Origin: an uncultured Lacibacter sp.
GTDB taxonomy: Bacteria > Bacteroidota > Bacteroidia > Chitinophagales > Chitinophagaceae
Assembly (NCBI RefSeq): GCF_946479605.1
Contig: NZ_CAMLGT010000085.1
Coordinates: forward strand, 1 to 13,232
DNA: 13,232 bases
Reading direction: 5' to 3'
In this document: positions 1-8,030 of the stretch, piece after piece
Numbering within the stretch: position 1 is the stretch's first letter
Layout of the letters: each line of letters opens with the position of its first letter
Notes under the pieces: generated by a model
What the model saw: only the letters and a program-made list of their open reading frames with translations
Told to the model about the DNA's origin: nothing
The model's database searches: none
Made by a program: the position numbers and the translations under genes

Positions 1-266
1 ATGATCACACCCTCTCCCGGTGTTTTTCCTTCTGCTTAGTACACGGTACCGCTCACCGCCAGTTTTCTTCCCGGCTCATTGCAATCGGGTAACCAAACCA
101 TCGGTTCCAGTTTTTCAAACGACAAAGGACTTTCGTAAATGGCTTCACAACCTTCGCAGGGGCCACCTGTTTTAATGTCCTTTGGATTCTTCTTTTGTAC
201 TTGTGCACGGCATGCAACCGGCACCAATAACAGTAATGCAGCCACAGCAACAAAAAAGCGTTTCAT
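1..266 (-). pseudogene. Intradiol ring-cleavage dioxygenase-like secreted protein, interrupted by an in-frame stop; also cut by the window edge
   Basis: The readable protein starts at the ATG at 266-264. It has a signal peptide (MKRFFVAVAALLLL, ending in CRAQ) and then GGPCEGCEAIYES and NEPGRKLAVSGTVY. This is the N-terminal signature of Bacteroidota proteins related to protocatechuate 3,4-dioxygenase beta chains. After 76 residues a TAA (38-36) stops translation. In the same frame the next codons read AEGKTPGEGVI to the window edge, which matches how the family continues (GT-Y-Q-x-D-G-K-T-P-A). One base change, CAA (Gln) to TAA at position 38, explains the break. The iron ligands (two Tyr, two His) would lie further downstream, off the window. 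The frame stays open upstream to 377, but the signal peptide fixes the start at 266. It is divergent from the sensor kinase gene. The cause may be a real nonsense mutation or a base-call error; family assignment is fairly sure. Confidence 0.7.
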
Positions 267-436
267 ACCACAATTATTTGATGCCGTAAAAGTGGAAAGA
301 AAAAGAAACCTGTGCAAGTTATTTACACCTTCTGCTTTACTTGCTTGACCAATGGCAGTCCTGCATTTCATCAGCAAAAAGCAGCAGCTGCTGTAATCTT
401 TTTTAACAGCGGGAATTTGTACATTTATTTTGAGTT

Positions 437-1459
437 ATGCATAACGCTACATTCTTTTTAAAATACAATCTTCATCATGTACTGATCTGGTTGCTGGTAT
501 CAGGTATCTGGTTCATGTTTCGTTACGATGATTATGCATTACCTGCAACAGCATTTAAAGTTACGCTGATCAAAGTGGTGGATCTGGCTATTCTTGTTTA
601 TATCACCAATTACCTGCTCATACCCAAGCTGCTTTATAAAAAGAAGTATGTTTTGTTTGCCTTGGTGCTGGTTGCATTCGTGATTGGCAGCAGCATACTA
701 AAGATGAATATTCTCGGACGCATGACCAATAATGTTTTGCTGTTAAACTGGTCAGATAACTGGAAGGATCGTGTGTATGATAACATGCTGCCACATTTTT
801 TCCTGGTGCTTGGTGGTGCTGCCATTAAGCTGATGTTTGATTATACAGCCATGCAAGGCAGAATGGCTGTGATGGCAAAAGAGAAGGCAGAAGCTGAGTT
901 GAGTTTTTTAAAATCGCAGATCAATCCCCATTTTTTGTTCAACTCCATCAATGCAGTTTATTTTTTAATTGATAAAGAAAACGGCGCTGCAAGAGAAGCG
1001 TTACATAAGTTTTCTGATATGCTGCGTTACCAGCTTTATGAAGCAGGCGATACACAGATACCAATTGAAAAGGAAATTGATTTTTTGAATGATTATGTTT
1101 CCTTGCAAAAGTTGCGTACTGATGAACAATATAAAGTTGATTTTAAAGCATCACCTGAAGTAAAAGGATTTATGATTGAACCGCTGCTACTGATGCCATT
1201 TGTTGAAAACGCATTCAAGCATATTTCGCATAGGAATGATGAAACAAATTTTGTGAATGTTATGCTGAGCAAAACGAATGGTACAATGGATTTTATTGTT
1301 GAAAATTCAAAAGAGCATATAGTTAACGACACAAAGAATGGCGGTATTGGATTGCAAAACGTAAAGCGTCGGTTAGAGTTGCTGTATCCGGGCAAATACG
1401 AATTGTCTGTTAACGATAGCGAAACCATTTACCGGGTTCATTTAAAACTGAATGTATAA
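437..1459 (+). CDS. LytS/YesM-type sensor histidine kinase (membrane-bound)
   Basis: A 340-residue inner-membrane sensor kinase that would phosphorylate the response regulator encoded immediately downstream. About four hydrophobic segments (roughly residues 11-28, 40-63, 72-90 and 119-135) form the N-terminal half, with no separate periplasmic sensor domain. A short charged helix (about 140-160) leads into the His_kinase domain (PF06580 type). The phospho-acceptor motif QINPHFLFNSINA carries His165. The N box PFVENAFKH (254-262) and the glycine box GGIGLQNVKRRLELLYP (302-318) form the ATP site. Length and layout are usual for Bacteroidota LytS-like kinases. Its stop codon overlaps the next gene's ATG in TAATG at 1457-1461, so the pair is translationally coupled. 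The signal sensed is not evident. The gene is divergent from the interrupted dioxygenase gene. Confidence 0.93.
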   Translation: MHNATFFLKYNLHHVLIWLLVSGIWFMFRYDDYALPATAFKVTLIKVVDLAILVYITNYLLIPKLLYKKKYVLFALVLVAFVIGSSILKMNILGRMTNNVLLLNWSDNWKDRVYDNMLPHFFLVLGGAAIKLMFDYTAMQGRMAVMAKEKAEAELSFLKSQINPHFLFNSINAVYFLIDKENGAAREALHKFSDMLRYQLYEAGDTQIPIEKEIDFLNDYVSLQKLRTDEQYKVDFKASPEVKGFMIEPLLLMPFVENAFKHISHRNDETNFVNVMLSKTNGTMDFIVENSKEHIVNDTKNGGIGLQNVKRRLELLYPGKYELSVNDSETIYRVHLKLNV

Positions 1460-2175
1460 TGCAGATCAATGTAGTGATCATAGATGATGAACCGCTTGCA
1501 AGAAAAGGATTGAAAGAATATGTAGCGGATGTTGATTTTATGCAGCTGGCAGGGGAGTACGATCATCCGCTGAAAGCCGTTGATCTTATCAGCAAAGGAG
1601 ATGTGCAGCTCTTGTTACTTGATATTGAAATGCCGAAGATCACCGGTATTGAATTCTTCCGTTCGTTAAAAAATGCGCCACCTGTTATTTTCACTACTGC
1701 TTATCCACAATACGCCTTGGATGGTTTTGAACTGAATGCATTGGATTACCTGGTGAAACCGGTTTCCTTCGATCGCTTTTTGAAAGCTGCCCTCAAGGCA
1801 AAAGAATATTATGAACTGCGGCAGCAGAACAAAGCAGCAGATGCCAATCAATCAGATTTTTATATTAAAGCTGATAACCAGTTTGTGCGTATTGCCTTCA
1901 GCGATGTGCAGTTTGTGGAAGCATTGCAGAATTATGTTTGCATTTATACAGCAGAAAAGAAATACATCAGTTATCTCACCATGAAATCGGTAGAAGAATA
2001 CCTGCCAACAGCACAGTTTGTAAAAACGCACAAATCGTTTATTGTAAATGCAGCAAAGATCGATGCCATTGAAGGAAATGAAATACGCATTGCTTCGCAT
2101 CGCATCCCCATCAGCCGCAGTGAAAAAGAAGAAGTGATGGAGCAGTTGCTGAAGAATAAATTTTTAAAACGCTGA
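1459..2175 (+). CDS. LytTR-family response regulator
   Basis: A 238-residue DNA-binding response regulator, the partner of the preceding kinase. The receiver domain (about 1-118) shows the acidic pair Asp9/Asp10, the phospho-acceptor Asp55 in LLLLDIEMPKITG, Thr80 in IFTTAYPQYAL, and Lys100 in DYLVKPVSF. A linker of about 15 residues joins it to a LytTR domain (about 134-235), recognised by FYIKADNQFVRI, the conserved FVKTHKSFIVN (187-197) and IPISRSEKEEV (216-226). LytTR domains bind pairs of direct repeats in promoters. I looked for such repeats in the 267-436 intergenic stretch and saw no convincing pair, so its targets are probably elsewhere. A long hairpin follows the stop codon and separates it from the convergent M20 gene. 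Confidence 0.95.
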   Translation: MQINVVIIDDEPLARKGLKEYVADVDFMQLAGEYDHPLKAVDLISKGDVQLLLLDIEMPKITGIEFFRSLKNAPPVIFTTAYPQYALDGFELNALDYLVKPVSFDRFLKAALKAKEYYELRQQNKAADANQSDFYIKADNQFVRIAFSDVQFVEALQNYVCIYTAEKKYISYLTMKSVEEYLPTAQFVKTHKSFIVNAAKIDAIEGNEIRIASHRIPISRSEKEEVMEQLLKNKFLKR

Positions 2176-2198
2176 ATAGATTCGCAAATAGCAAAAGT

Positions 2199-2239
2199 AA
2201 AGCGGATGAATGCAGATTTCTTCTGTGTTCATCCGCTTT
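2199..2239. terminator. Long hairpin between convergent genes, likely bidirectional terminator
   Basis: The arms 2199-2216 and 2222-2239 pair over 18 positions: 12 perfect outer pairs (AAAGCGGATGAA / TTCATCCGCTTT), two G-T wobbles, then CAGA/TCTG, around a 5-base loop. It begins 24 bases after the response-regulator stop and ends 20 bases after the stop of the opposing M20 gene. Read on the minus strand, the stem is followed by a T-rich stretch (ACTTTTGCTATTTG). On the plus strand only the TTT of the stem is present. Termination is therefore more convincing for the minus-strand gene. Confidence 0.65.
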
Positions 2240-2259
2240 GATCAGTACAATCCGTGTTT

Positions 2260-3546
2260 CTATTTCTTCACTTTCCCATAGTCAAACACAATATTGCAAA
2301 ATGCTTTAATGCCCACATCAAGCATGCTGTCATCAATTAAAAAATCAGGAGTATGATGTCCTGTTGGTTGTGCGCCTTTTGGCATACCGCCTAAGTTGAA
2401 AAAGAAAGCAGGTGCTTTTTCGCCAAAGAAAGAAAAATCTTCAGCACCGGTTGTCCATGTGCCTTCACCTACATTATCAGCACCGGCAGCAGTTTTTAAC
2501 GAAGGAACAATGCTGCTTACCAATTCAGGTGTGTTATAAGTAACCAGTGTTTTGTTGTCAATTGTTACTTCTGCAGTACCGCCCATTGCGGCAGCAATAT
2601 TGGTGGCGGTGCGGCGTATCTTGTCGTACACATCCTGTTGCATCTTACTGTCAAGTGTGCGGATGGTGCCACTGAAACTTACTTCTTCCGGAATAATATT
2701 TTCTCTTACACCGCCATTGAATTTACCAACAGTAATTACAACAGGAGCTTTGGTAAGATCTTCACTGCGGCTCACAATGGTTTGCAAACCGTTAATGATC
2801 TGCGCAGAGATCATGATGGGATCAATACCATTCCATGGAGCAGAACCGTGTGCGCCTTTACCTTTTACTTTTATCGTAAACCAATCGCTGCTGGCCATGA
2901 ACGCACCGCTTTTGTAACGGATCTTTCCAATTTCAAGACCGGCAGAAATATGTATTCCAAAAATGGCATCCACTTTCGGATTTTCCATTACACCTTCTTT
3001 CACCATCAACGGAGCACCGCCTTCTTCCGTGCCGGGAGGACCTTCTTCTGCTGGTTGAAAAATAAATTTCACGGTACCGGGAACATCTTTTTTCATTGAT
3101 GCAAGTACTTCAGCAGTTCCCATCAGCATGGCCACATGTGTATCATGACCACAGGCGTGCATAACGGGCACCTGTTGTCCAAGATAATCGGCAATAACAG
3201 TTGATTTATACGGAACGTTGGTGCGTTCAAAAACAGGTAATGCATCAATATCAGCACGCAAGGCCACAACTGGCCCCGGTTTACCGCCTTTCAACAAAGC
3301 CACAACACCAGTTTTTGCAACACCTGTTTTTACTTCAAGCCCAAGTGTTTTTAAATGAGCAGCAATGTATTCCATGGTTTTAAACTCACGGTTGCTCAGT
3401 TCAGGATTTTGATGAAGATGCCTGCGCCACTCAATTACTTTTGGCAAAAGCGCTTTTGCTTTCTGATCGATCAGTTGTTGAATATTCTGTGCGTTTGAAG
3501 ACAATGCAATTGTGCTTAACGCAAGAAATGAAAACAGTTTTTTCAT
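2260..3546 (-). CDS. Secreted M20-family metallopeptidase / amidohydrolase
   Basis: A 428-residue exported zinc- or manganese-dependent amidohydrolase of the M20D type (hippurate hydrolase and N-acyl-amino-acid amidohydrolase group). It probably cleaves amide bonds of N-acylated or conjugated amino acids in the periplasm. The start at 3546 is chosen because it opens a clean signal peptide (MKKLFSFLALSTIALSSNAQ). An ATG 14 codons upstream lies inside an inverted repeat and adds a polar tail. Metal-site motifs are complete: HACGHDTH (Cys132, His134), the catalytic Glu pair in FQPAEEGPPG (Glu167/168), His199 in IFGIHI, and His398 in GHHTPDF. The lid/dimerisation domain follows (KGKGAHGSAPW, His233). 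Length is normal. The exact substrate cannot be read from sequence. It is followed by the 2199-2239 hairpin and preceded by another exported hydrolase on the same strand. Confidence 0.92.
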   Translation of the reverse strand: MKKLFSFLALSTIALSSNAQNIQQLIDQKAKALLPKVIEWRRHLHQNPELSNREFKTMEYIAAHLKTLGLEVKTGVAKTGVVALLKGGKPGPVVALRADIDALPVFERTNVPYKSTVIADYLGQQVPVMHACGHDTHVAMLMGTAEVLASMKKDVPGTVKFIFQPAEEGPPGTEEGGAPLMVKEGVMENPKVDAIFGIHISAGLEIGKIRYKSGAFMASSDWFTIKVKGKGAHGSAPWNGIDPIMISAQIINGLQTIVSRSEDLTKAPVVITVGKFNGGVRENIIPEEVSFSGTIRTLDSKMQQDVYDKIRRTATNIAAAMGGTAEVTIDNKTLVTYNTPELVSSIVPSLKTAAGADNVGEGTWTTGAEDFSFFGEKAPAFFFNLGGMPKGAQPTGHHTPDFLIDDSMLDVGIKAFCNIVFDYGKVKK

Positions 3547-3582
3547 CTGATTGTTTTTAATTTGATTTTGGCCAGATAGTAT

Positions 3583-3640
3583 ATTCATAAAAAATAATTA
3601 GTGCAGGGTGATACAAATTGCTCAATTATTTTTTATGAAT
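3583..3640. repeat. Perfect 17-bp AT-rich inverted repeat with 24-base spacer
   Basis: The arms attcataaaaaataatt (3583-3599) and its exact reverse complement (3624-3640) flank a 24-base spacer. The repeat lies between the serine hydrolase stop (3674) and the M20 start (3546), 37 bases upstream of the latter. It could act as a weak terminator for the serine hydrolase, as an operator for the M20 gene, or be a remnant of a small repeat. There is almost no G+C in the arms, so a stable GC-clamped terminator is less likely than for the other hairpins here. Confidence 0.6.
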
Positions 3641-3673
3641 TTTTCATGCTTTGTATTTTAGCTGGATTGCTTC

Positions 3674-5188
3674 TTAATTGTTTTTCAGGAATACATAACC
3701 ATCATACTCCACAAAGTCTGATGCTTTAATTTCAATAGCACTCACTTTGTTGTTTTTGATTTCAAACGGCACAGCGAATTTTCCGTATGATGGATGGTTC
3801 CATGTAAGCAGGAAATTTTTATTATCAATGTACTCCAGCTTTCCTTTCAGTTTCGGATGATGGCTCATCAATACCGTTAATTCATTATTCTCTTTTACGA
3901 TCTGCATGTTGCCGTACACATGATTGTAATAGCTGCCAACAAATGCATCAACACTAACGGGCAAGGCTGTTTTTTTCTTTGCTCTTGCTTCCCAACCTTC
4001 AATTTTTGAAGCGGTCATCACCTGTTCCTGCTGACGCATTTGCAGTAAGAATTTGCTTCTGTCTACATACGGCACAGAAAGATAGGCATCCATGATCTGG
4101 TAACGCAATGCTTCAAAGAAACTTTGATTGTCGTTATTGGTTAAAATACTGATACCTAATTTTTCTTCAGGTATGAAGCATACATTGGTAACAAAACCAA
4201 AGGCACCACCTGTATGCCAGTACACCTGCCGGCCATTGTAATCGGTCATGTACTCACCCAAACCATAGGCACGGAAATGCGTGGGGTAGTAAGGCGACTT
4301 GCGGGTGCCGGTAAGAATGTTTCCATCTCTGGTTTTTTGCAGTACATTCCAGGGAATCACTGATTGTCCGCCGATCTTACCACTGTCTAGCTGGAACATG
4401 AGCCATTTGCTCAGGTCATTTACGCAACTGATCATGCTGGTGGCAGGGCCAAGATTATCAATTTCATCATAAGGCAGTTTACTTAACGGCCCGAATGAAT
4501 TGGAGTAGGGTACTGCTACGTTCTTACGGTTACCCATACCCGCTGTGTTCATAAATGTATTGTTCATGCCAACAGGGTTAAGGATACGATCGGTTACATA
4601 TTGTTCCCAGCTGCTGCCGGTTACCTGTTTCAGAATTTCGCCTGCAACCAAAAAGCCGGCATTGCAGTAACCATAATCCTGCCTGAACTGACCGGAAGGT
4701 TGCAGCAAACGCATTTTCCAGATAATGGAATCTTTTGAAAGATTGCTGTTCCAGAAAGTAAAATCGCCCTGGAATGTTTTTGTACCGAGACGATGGCACA
4801 GCATATCTTTTACTGTTGCAAGCTTGGTAGAAGTCGAGTCGTATAATTTAAACCAGGGAATGTATTGTGTTACTTTATCATCCAATGATAATTTCTTTTC
4901 GTGTTCAGCCAAGGCAAGACTTGTACCAGTGAACAGTTTTGAATTGGATGCAATAATGAATAAGGTATTGGCATCAACTTTTTCTGGCTTGCCCACTTCA
5001 CGCACACCATAGCCTTTAATGAAAACGATTTTTCCATCTTTTACAATTGTAATGGCTAGCCCCGGAATATTCCAGTCTTTCATACCTCGTTCAATATAAC
5101 GTTCAAGACTATCGGTAATAAAAACGGGAGGTTGTTGTGCTTTGGCCGTTAAGGAGAGGAGAGTGAAAAGTAGTAACAGATATTTCAT
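3674..5188 (-). CDS. Secreted serine hydrolase, class C beta-lactamase / penicillin-binding-protein-like, with C-terminal DUF3471-type domain
   Basis: A 504-residue exported serine hydrolase of the AmpC/esterase/D-aminopeptidase fold (PF00144 type). The start at 5188 is chosen for the signal peptide MKYLLLLFTLLSLTAKAQ; the longer open frame to 5320 adds 44 unlikely residues. The catalytic SxxK is SNSK (Ser81, Lys84). The second motif is YCN (Tyr174, Asn176). The KTG-equivalent is HTGG (His325). CHRLGT takes the place of the common HTSG motif. Residues from about 411 onward form a small beta-rich domain (VGSYYNHVYGNMQI to the end), like the DUF3471 domain often attached to this family. Likely substrates are peptides, esters or cell-wall fragments in the periplasm; true beta-lactam hydrolysis is not implied. 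It has its own 3' spacer containing the AT-rich repeat, and no promoter match is obvious upstream. Confidence 0.9.
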   Translation of the reverse strand: MKYLLLLFTLLSLTAKAQQPPVFITDSLERYIERGMKDWNIPGLAITIVKDGKIVFIKGYGVREVGKPEKVDANTLFIIASNSKLFTGTSLALAEHEKKLSLDDKVTQYIPWFKLYDSTSTKLATVKDMLCHRLGTKTFQGDFTFWNSNLSKDSIIWKMRLLQPSGQFRQDYGYCNAGFLVAGEILKQVTGSSWEQYVTDRILNPVGMNNTFMNTAGMGNRKNVAVPYSNSFGPLSKLPYDEIDNLGPATSMISCVNDLSKWLMFQLDSGKIGGQSVIPWNVLQKTRDGNILTGTRKSPYYPTHFRAYGLGEYMTDYNGRQVYWHTGGAFGFVTNVCFIPEEKLGISILTNNDNQSFFEALRYQIMDAYLSVPYVDRSKFLLQMRQQEQVMTASKIEGWEARAKKKTALPVSVDAFVGSYYNHVYGNMQIVKENNELTVLMSHHPKLKGKLEYIDNKNFLLTWNHPSYGKFAVPFEIKNNKVSAIEIKASDFVEYDGYVFLKNN

Positions 5189-5273
5189 CGAACTGTATGT
5201 TTGAAGGAAGGTACAGAAAAATGCTGCACAAAAATGTCCGGCTATTAGAACAAATAGCCAATTGGGTAGCTCT

Positions 5274-5309
5274 AAATAAAAAAGCGGGAACAAATGCTGC
5301 ACCCGCTTT
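5274..5309 (-). terminator. Intrinsic terminator after the yhbP-like gene
   Basis: An 8-bp perfect stem, AAAGCGGG (5281-5288) with CCCGCTTT (5302-5309), has a 13-base loop. Read on the minus strand it is followed by CTTTTTTATTTAG, a good T-tract. It lies about 20 bases beyond the stop of the minus-strand gene at 5328, so it would end the three-gene unit running from 8013. The rest of the 5189-5327 gap holds no other feature I can support. Confidence 0.75.
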
Positions 5310-5327
5310 CGATTGGTCAATAGTTAT

Positions 5328-5774
5328 CTACCGTTCCCACAATGTTTTTTTACCAAATACCAGTGTATTATCTGTGAATTTGATCTTGCTCAACTCAATT
5401 ACCCATATATCGCCACGGAACAATCCTGCAACCGGATATTTTTTCAGATATGCTTTTTTTGCTTTGTCGCCTGCAGTTCCTTCTGCTTTACTGAACACAC
5501 CGGTAAACTGCAATCCTTTCGGTTTCGACTTTGTGATCTTATCTGGCAGAATAGTTCCGGCAACCAGATTGTTTTGCAGGGCTTCTTCAATATGTCTTGT
5601 ATCGGTATCGCTTTTAAAAGCCAGTAAATGACCGTCAGGTACATACGCAAAATAGCAGGATGCACAGTAAGGCTGATCCTGAACAGAAGTGGCAATGGTA
5701 ACAATGGATGAGTCATCGAAAAATGCTGCGATCTGTTCAGGCATTGCAGGCGTATTGGTGGATGTCATACTCAT
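5328..5774 (-). CDS. yhbP: YhbP/UPF0306-like, pyridoxamine 5'-phosphate oxidase-fold protein
   Basis: A 148-residue protein of the split-barrel FMN-binding (PNPOx-like) fold. The C-terminus, IELSKIKFTDNTLVFGKK followed by TLWER, closely resembles the end of Escherichia coli YhbP (recalled as ...EIKFTDNTLGFGKK...). Overall length also matches that family (about 147 residues). Other shared features are the N-terminal helix before a VTIATSVQDQPYCASCYFAY strand pair and the TRHIEEALQNN segment. No biochemical activity is firmly known for YhbP; flavin binding or reductase activity is only inferred from the fold. The start at 5774 has an alternative ATG two codons in (5768). It lies 81 bases after the mutase gene on the same strand, with a weak hairpin between them, and an intrinsic terminator follows. 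It may be the last gene of that unit. Confidence 0.82.
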   Translation of the reverse strand: MSMTSTNTPAMPEQIAAFFDDSSIVTIATSVQDQPYCASCYFAYVPDGHLLAFKSDTDTRHIEEALQNNLVAGTILPDKITKSKPKGLQFTGVFSKAEGTAGDKAKKAYLKKYPVAGLFRGDIWVIELSKIKFTDNTLVFGKKTLWER

Positions 5775-5813
5775 TTTTTATTTAAAGATGCGAGAATCCC
5801 CAAACCAAAGCAC

Positions 5814-5841
5814 TAATCAGCATTAGCACGCAGGCTGATTA
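5814..5841. repeat. Small hairpin between mutase and yhbP-like genes
   Basis: The 8-bp arms TAATCAGC (5814-5821) and GCTGATTA (5834-5841) pair around a 12-base loop, 15 bases after the mutase stop. No T-tract follows on the minus strand, so it is a poor terminator. It could attenuate or stabilise the mutase mRNA, or be chance. Confidence 0.35.
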
Positions 5842-5855
5842 TGGTAAGCAGAGAA

Positions 5856-7403
5856 TCATTTATATTCTCCAAACACCGCTCTCAACTCATCTGCAATTTC
5901 ACCAAGTGTGCATTTCTGTTCAACGGCAGTTATAACAGACGGCATCAGGTTTTCTCCGCTTACAGCCCGATCGTTGATCTCCTGCAGACATTGATCCACT
6001 TTGCCGTGATCACGCTCATTTTTTAAACGATTGATTTTTTCGGTTTGTACAGCACGGATGCTGTCATCAATTTTAAACAACGGAGTATCATTGGTTTCCT
6101 GCACCTGGAACTTATTAACACCAACAATGATCTTTGAACCGTTTTCAATGTTGCGTTGATAGTCGTATGCACTTCGTGCAATTTCATCCTGTATAAATCC
6201 TTCTTCAATGGCCGATACGCTTCCGCCCATCACATCAATCTTTGCAATCAGCTCCCATGCTTTCTGTTCTATTTCATCGGTGAGTGCTTCTACATAATAA
6301 CTGCCTGCCAACGGGTCCACAGTATCAGGAGCTCCACTTTCAAATGCCACGATCTGTTGTGTACGCAACGCAATACGGGCTGCTTCTTCAGTTGGTAAAC
6401 TCAGTGCCTCATCGTAACCATTGGTATGCAATGATTGTGTGCCACCTAAAACTGCCGCCAGTGTTTGAATGGTAACACGTGAAATATTATTGAGTGGTTG
6501 CTGTGCTGTTAATGTGCTGCCTCCGGTTTGTGTATGAAAACGAAGCATCATGGCCTTGGGGTCGGTTGCTCCCAATTCTTTCATCATTTTGGCCCACATG
6601 CGGCGTGCTGCACGGAACTTGGCTGCTTCTTCAAACAGGTTGTTGTGTGAGTTGAAAAAGAACGAAAGACGTTTGCCAAATACATTAATGTCCAATCCTT
6701 TTGCCTGCGCCGCTTTCACGTAGGCTTTACCGTTAGCAAGTGTGAAGGCAATTTCCTGCACGGCTGTGCTGCCGGCTTCACGTATATGATAACCACTGAT
6801 GGAAATCGTATTCCACTTCGGTAATTCATGACTGCACCATTCAAAAATATCGGTAATGATGCGCATGCTTGGTTTGGGCGGATAAATATAAGTGCCTCTT
6901 GCAGCGTATTCTTTCAAAATATCATTCTGTATTGTGCCGGAAATTTTTTTCAGATCGGCACCTTGTTGTTTAGCTAATGCTACATAAAAGGATAGAAGAA
7001 TAAAGCCGGTTGCATTAATGGTCATGGAGGTAGATACATCTTCCAGTTTAATACCATCGAACAATGTTTGAATATCGGCAATACTGTCAATAGCAACACC
7101 CACTTTCCCCACTTCACCTTCTGCAAGTGCATGATCACTGTCGTAACCAATTTGTGTTGGCAGATCAAATGCCACACTCAGCCCGCTTACACCTTGTGAT
7201 AAAAGATAGTGATAGCGTTTGTTGCTTTCTTCGGCAGTTGAAAAACCGGCATACTGCCGCATGGTCCAGAGTTTACCACGATACATATCGGGCTGTACAC
7301 CACGTGTAAACGGAAACTGGCCGGGAAGTTCTTGTGCATTATCGCCGGAGTACAGTGTTTTGATCTCTATTCCTGAATCGGTAAATTTTTTATTCTCACT
7401 CAT
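5856..7403 (-). CDS. Methylmalonyl-CoA mutase large (catalytic) subunit lacking the B12-binding domain
   Basis: A 515-residue catalytic TIM-barrel subunit of the adenosylcobalamin-dependent acyl-CoA mutases, interconverting methylmalonyl-CoA and succinyl-CoA or a related pair. Family motifs run from PGQFPFTRG and [20 protein letters not shown] at the N-terminus, through [39 protein letters not shown] and [12 protein letters not shown], to [12 protein letters not shown]. Compared from memory with Propionibacterium enzyme numbering, Tyr51, Arg169 and His206 fall at the positions and spacings (118 and 155 residues) of Tyr89, Arg207 and His244. Tyr89 and Arg207 are the residues that separate methylmalonyl-CoA mutase from isobutyryl- or 2-hydroxyisobutyryl-CoA mutases, so a methylmalonyl-type substrate is favoured. 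The protein ends at the barrel and lacks the DxHxxG cobalamin domain, so a separate B12-binding subunit must be supplied from elsewhere. It lies 25 bases after the small membrane-protein gene, probably in one operon. Confidence 0.93.
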   Translation of the reverse strand: MSENKKFTDSGIEIKTLYSGDNAQELPGQFPFTRGVQPDMYRGKLWTMRQYAGFSTAEESNKRYHYLLSQGVSGLSVAFDLPTQIGYDSDHALAEGEVGKVGVAIDSIADIQTLFDGIKLEDVSTSMTINATGFILLSFYVALAKQQGADLKKISGTIQNDILKEYAARGTYIYPPKPSMRIITDIFEWCSHELPKWNTISISGYHIREAGSTAVQEIAFTLANGKAYVKAAQAKGLDINVFGKRLSFFFNSHNNLFEEAAKFRAARRMWAKMMKELGATDPKAMMLRFHTQTGGSTLTAQQPLNNISRVTIQTLAAVLGGTQSLHTNGYDEALSLPTEEAARIALRTQQIVAFESGAPDTVDPLAGSYYVEALTDEIEQKAWELIAKIDVMGGSVSAIEEGFIQDEIARSAYDYQRNIENGSKIIVGVNKFQVQETNDTPLFKIDDSIRAVQTEKINRLKNERDHGKVDQCLQEINDRAVSGENLMPSVITAVEQKCTLGEIADELRAVFGEYK

Positions 7404-7428
7404 GGCAGCATCGTTAAAGTAAAAAGGA

Positions 7429-8013
7429 TCAGCTCATCAACTGTTTGGCTTCGTTGTTAATGAGTGTGGCTACAATATTTTGCAGCGATACATGATCGTC
7501 GTGTGATAATAATTCAACGATCTTTTTGCTGAGATCGGCTCCTGTTGCACCGGCAGTTAATCCTGATGCCAGTTCATTGATGATAAAAATATTCTGTTCC
7601 TTCAGGTTTTTGATGCCATCCCATGCTGCTGATGAAACATACAGCTGCTGGCTTACATTGTATTCAAATTCTGTTTTAATACTTTGGATCATAAGGTTCT
7701 GAAGCTCAGCAGCGGAGAGTTGATTGACAGGCAAACGCCCAAGCAGGTTGGTAAGACCAATGCGTTCGCATAAAATAGTCATGCGTTCATAAGCCTGTAA
7801 TTGAAGACGAAGCATTTCAGGATTTGCCGAACTGGTTCTTGGTTGTTGAGGAGGTGGTGCTGTTGCTGCTTGTTTTCTTTGCGCTTCTTCCTGCAGGGCA
7901 GCCAGTCTGCGTTCTTCGAGCAATTCTTTTTTTCCTTTTGCCCGCAGGTAAAAAGCTAATCCAATAAATACAACTGCTGCTGCACCAAAAACATAGTAAT
8001 AAATCGTGTCCAT
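7429..8013 (-). CDS. Membrane-anchored protein of unknown function, first gene of the mutase unit (possibly DUF7935-type)
   Basis: A 194-residue protein with no activity I can name. The start at 8013 is preferred over 8049 because a promoter match at 8031-8059 covers the longer version. The N-terminus is one membrane helix ([20 protein letters not shown], residues 2-21), followed by basic residues and a charged helix ([22 protein letters not shown]). Next comes a Pro/Gln-rich linker ([11 protein letters not shown]) and a helical domain of about 125 residues starting at [19 protein letters not shown]. The layout suggests a cytoplasmic domain tethered to the inner membrane. It resembles a Bacteroidota-restricted family that I believe is annotated DUF7935; that label is from memory and not certain. 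It precedes the mutase gene by 25 bases, so the two are probably co-transcribed, but a functional link is only inferred. It contains no recognisable cobalamin-binding motif, so it is not the missing B12 subunit. Confidence 0.8.
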   Translation of the reverse strand: MDTIYYYVFGAAAVVFIGLAFYLRAKGKKELLEERRLAALQEEAQRKQAATAPPPQQPRTSSANPEMLRLQLQAYERMTILCERIGLTNLLGRLPVNQLSAAELQNLMIQSIKTEFEYNVSQQLYVSSAAWDGIKNLKEQNIFIINELASGLTAGATGADLSKKIVELLSHDDHVSLQNIVATLINNEAKQLMS

Positions 8014-8030
8014 AAGTAACTGTGTTGAAG

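Noticed and set aside
36..38. Programmed stop-codon readthrough in the dioxygenase-like gene
   Set aside because: There is no sign of a readthrough context or structure, and TAA is the least likely stop to be recoded; a mutation or base-call error is simpler.
267..436. LytTR binding repeats in the gap between the dioxygenase-like gene and the sensor kinase
   Set aside because: I saw no pair of spaced direct repeats fitting the LytTR pattern and no consensus TAnnTTTG promoter in either direction; the closest matches lack a base.
2638..3099. Plus-strand open frame of 153 residues inside the M20 gene
   Set aside because: It is antisense to a gene with complete catalytic motifs, and its product has no recognisable domain or signal.
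5189..5320. 44-residue N-terminal extension of the class-C-type serine hydrolase
   Set aside because: A proper signal peptide begins at the internal ATG (5188), and the extension crosses the upstream unit's terminator.
5197..5631. Plus-strand open frame of 144 residues across the terminator and the yhbP-like gene
   Set aside because: It is antisense to a conserved protein, crosses a hairpin, and its translation looks like a random shadow.
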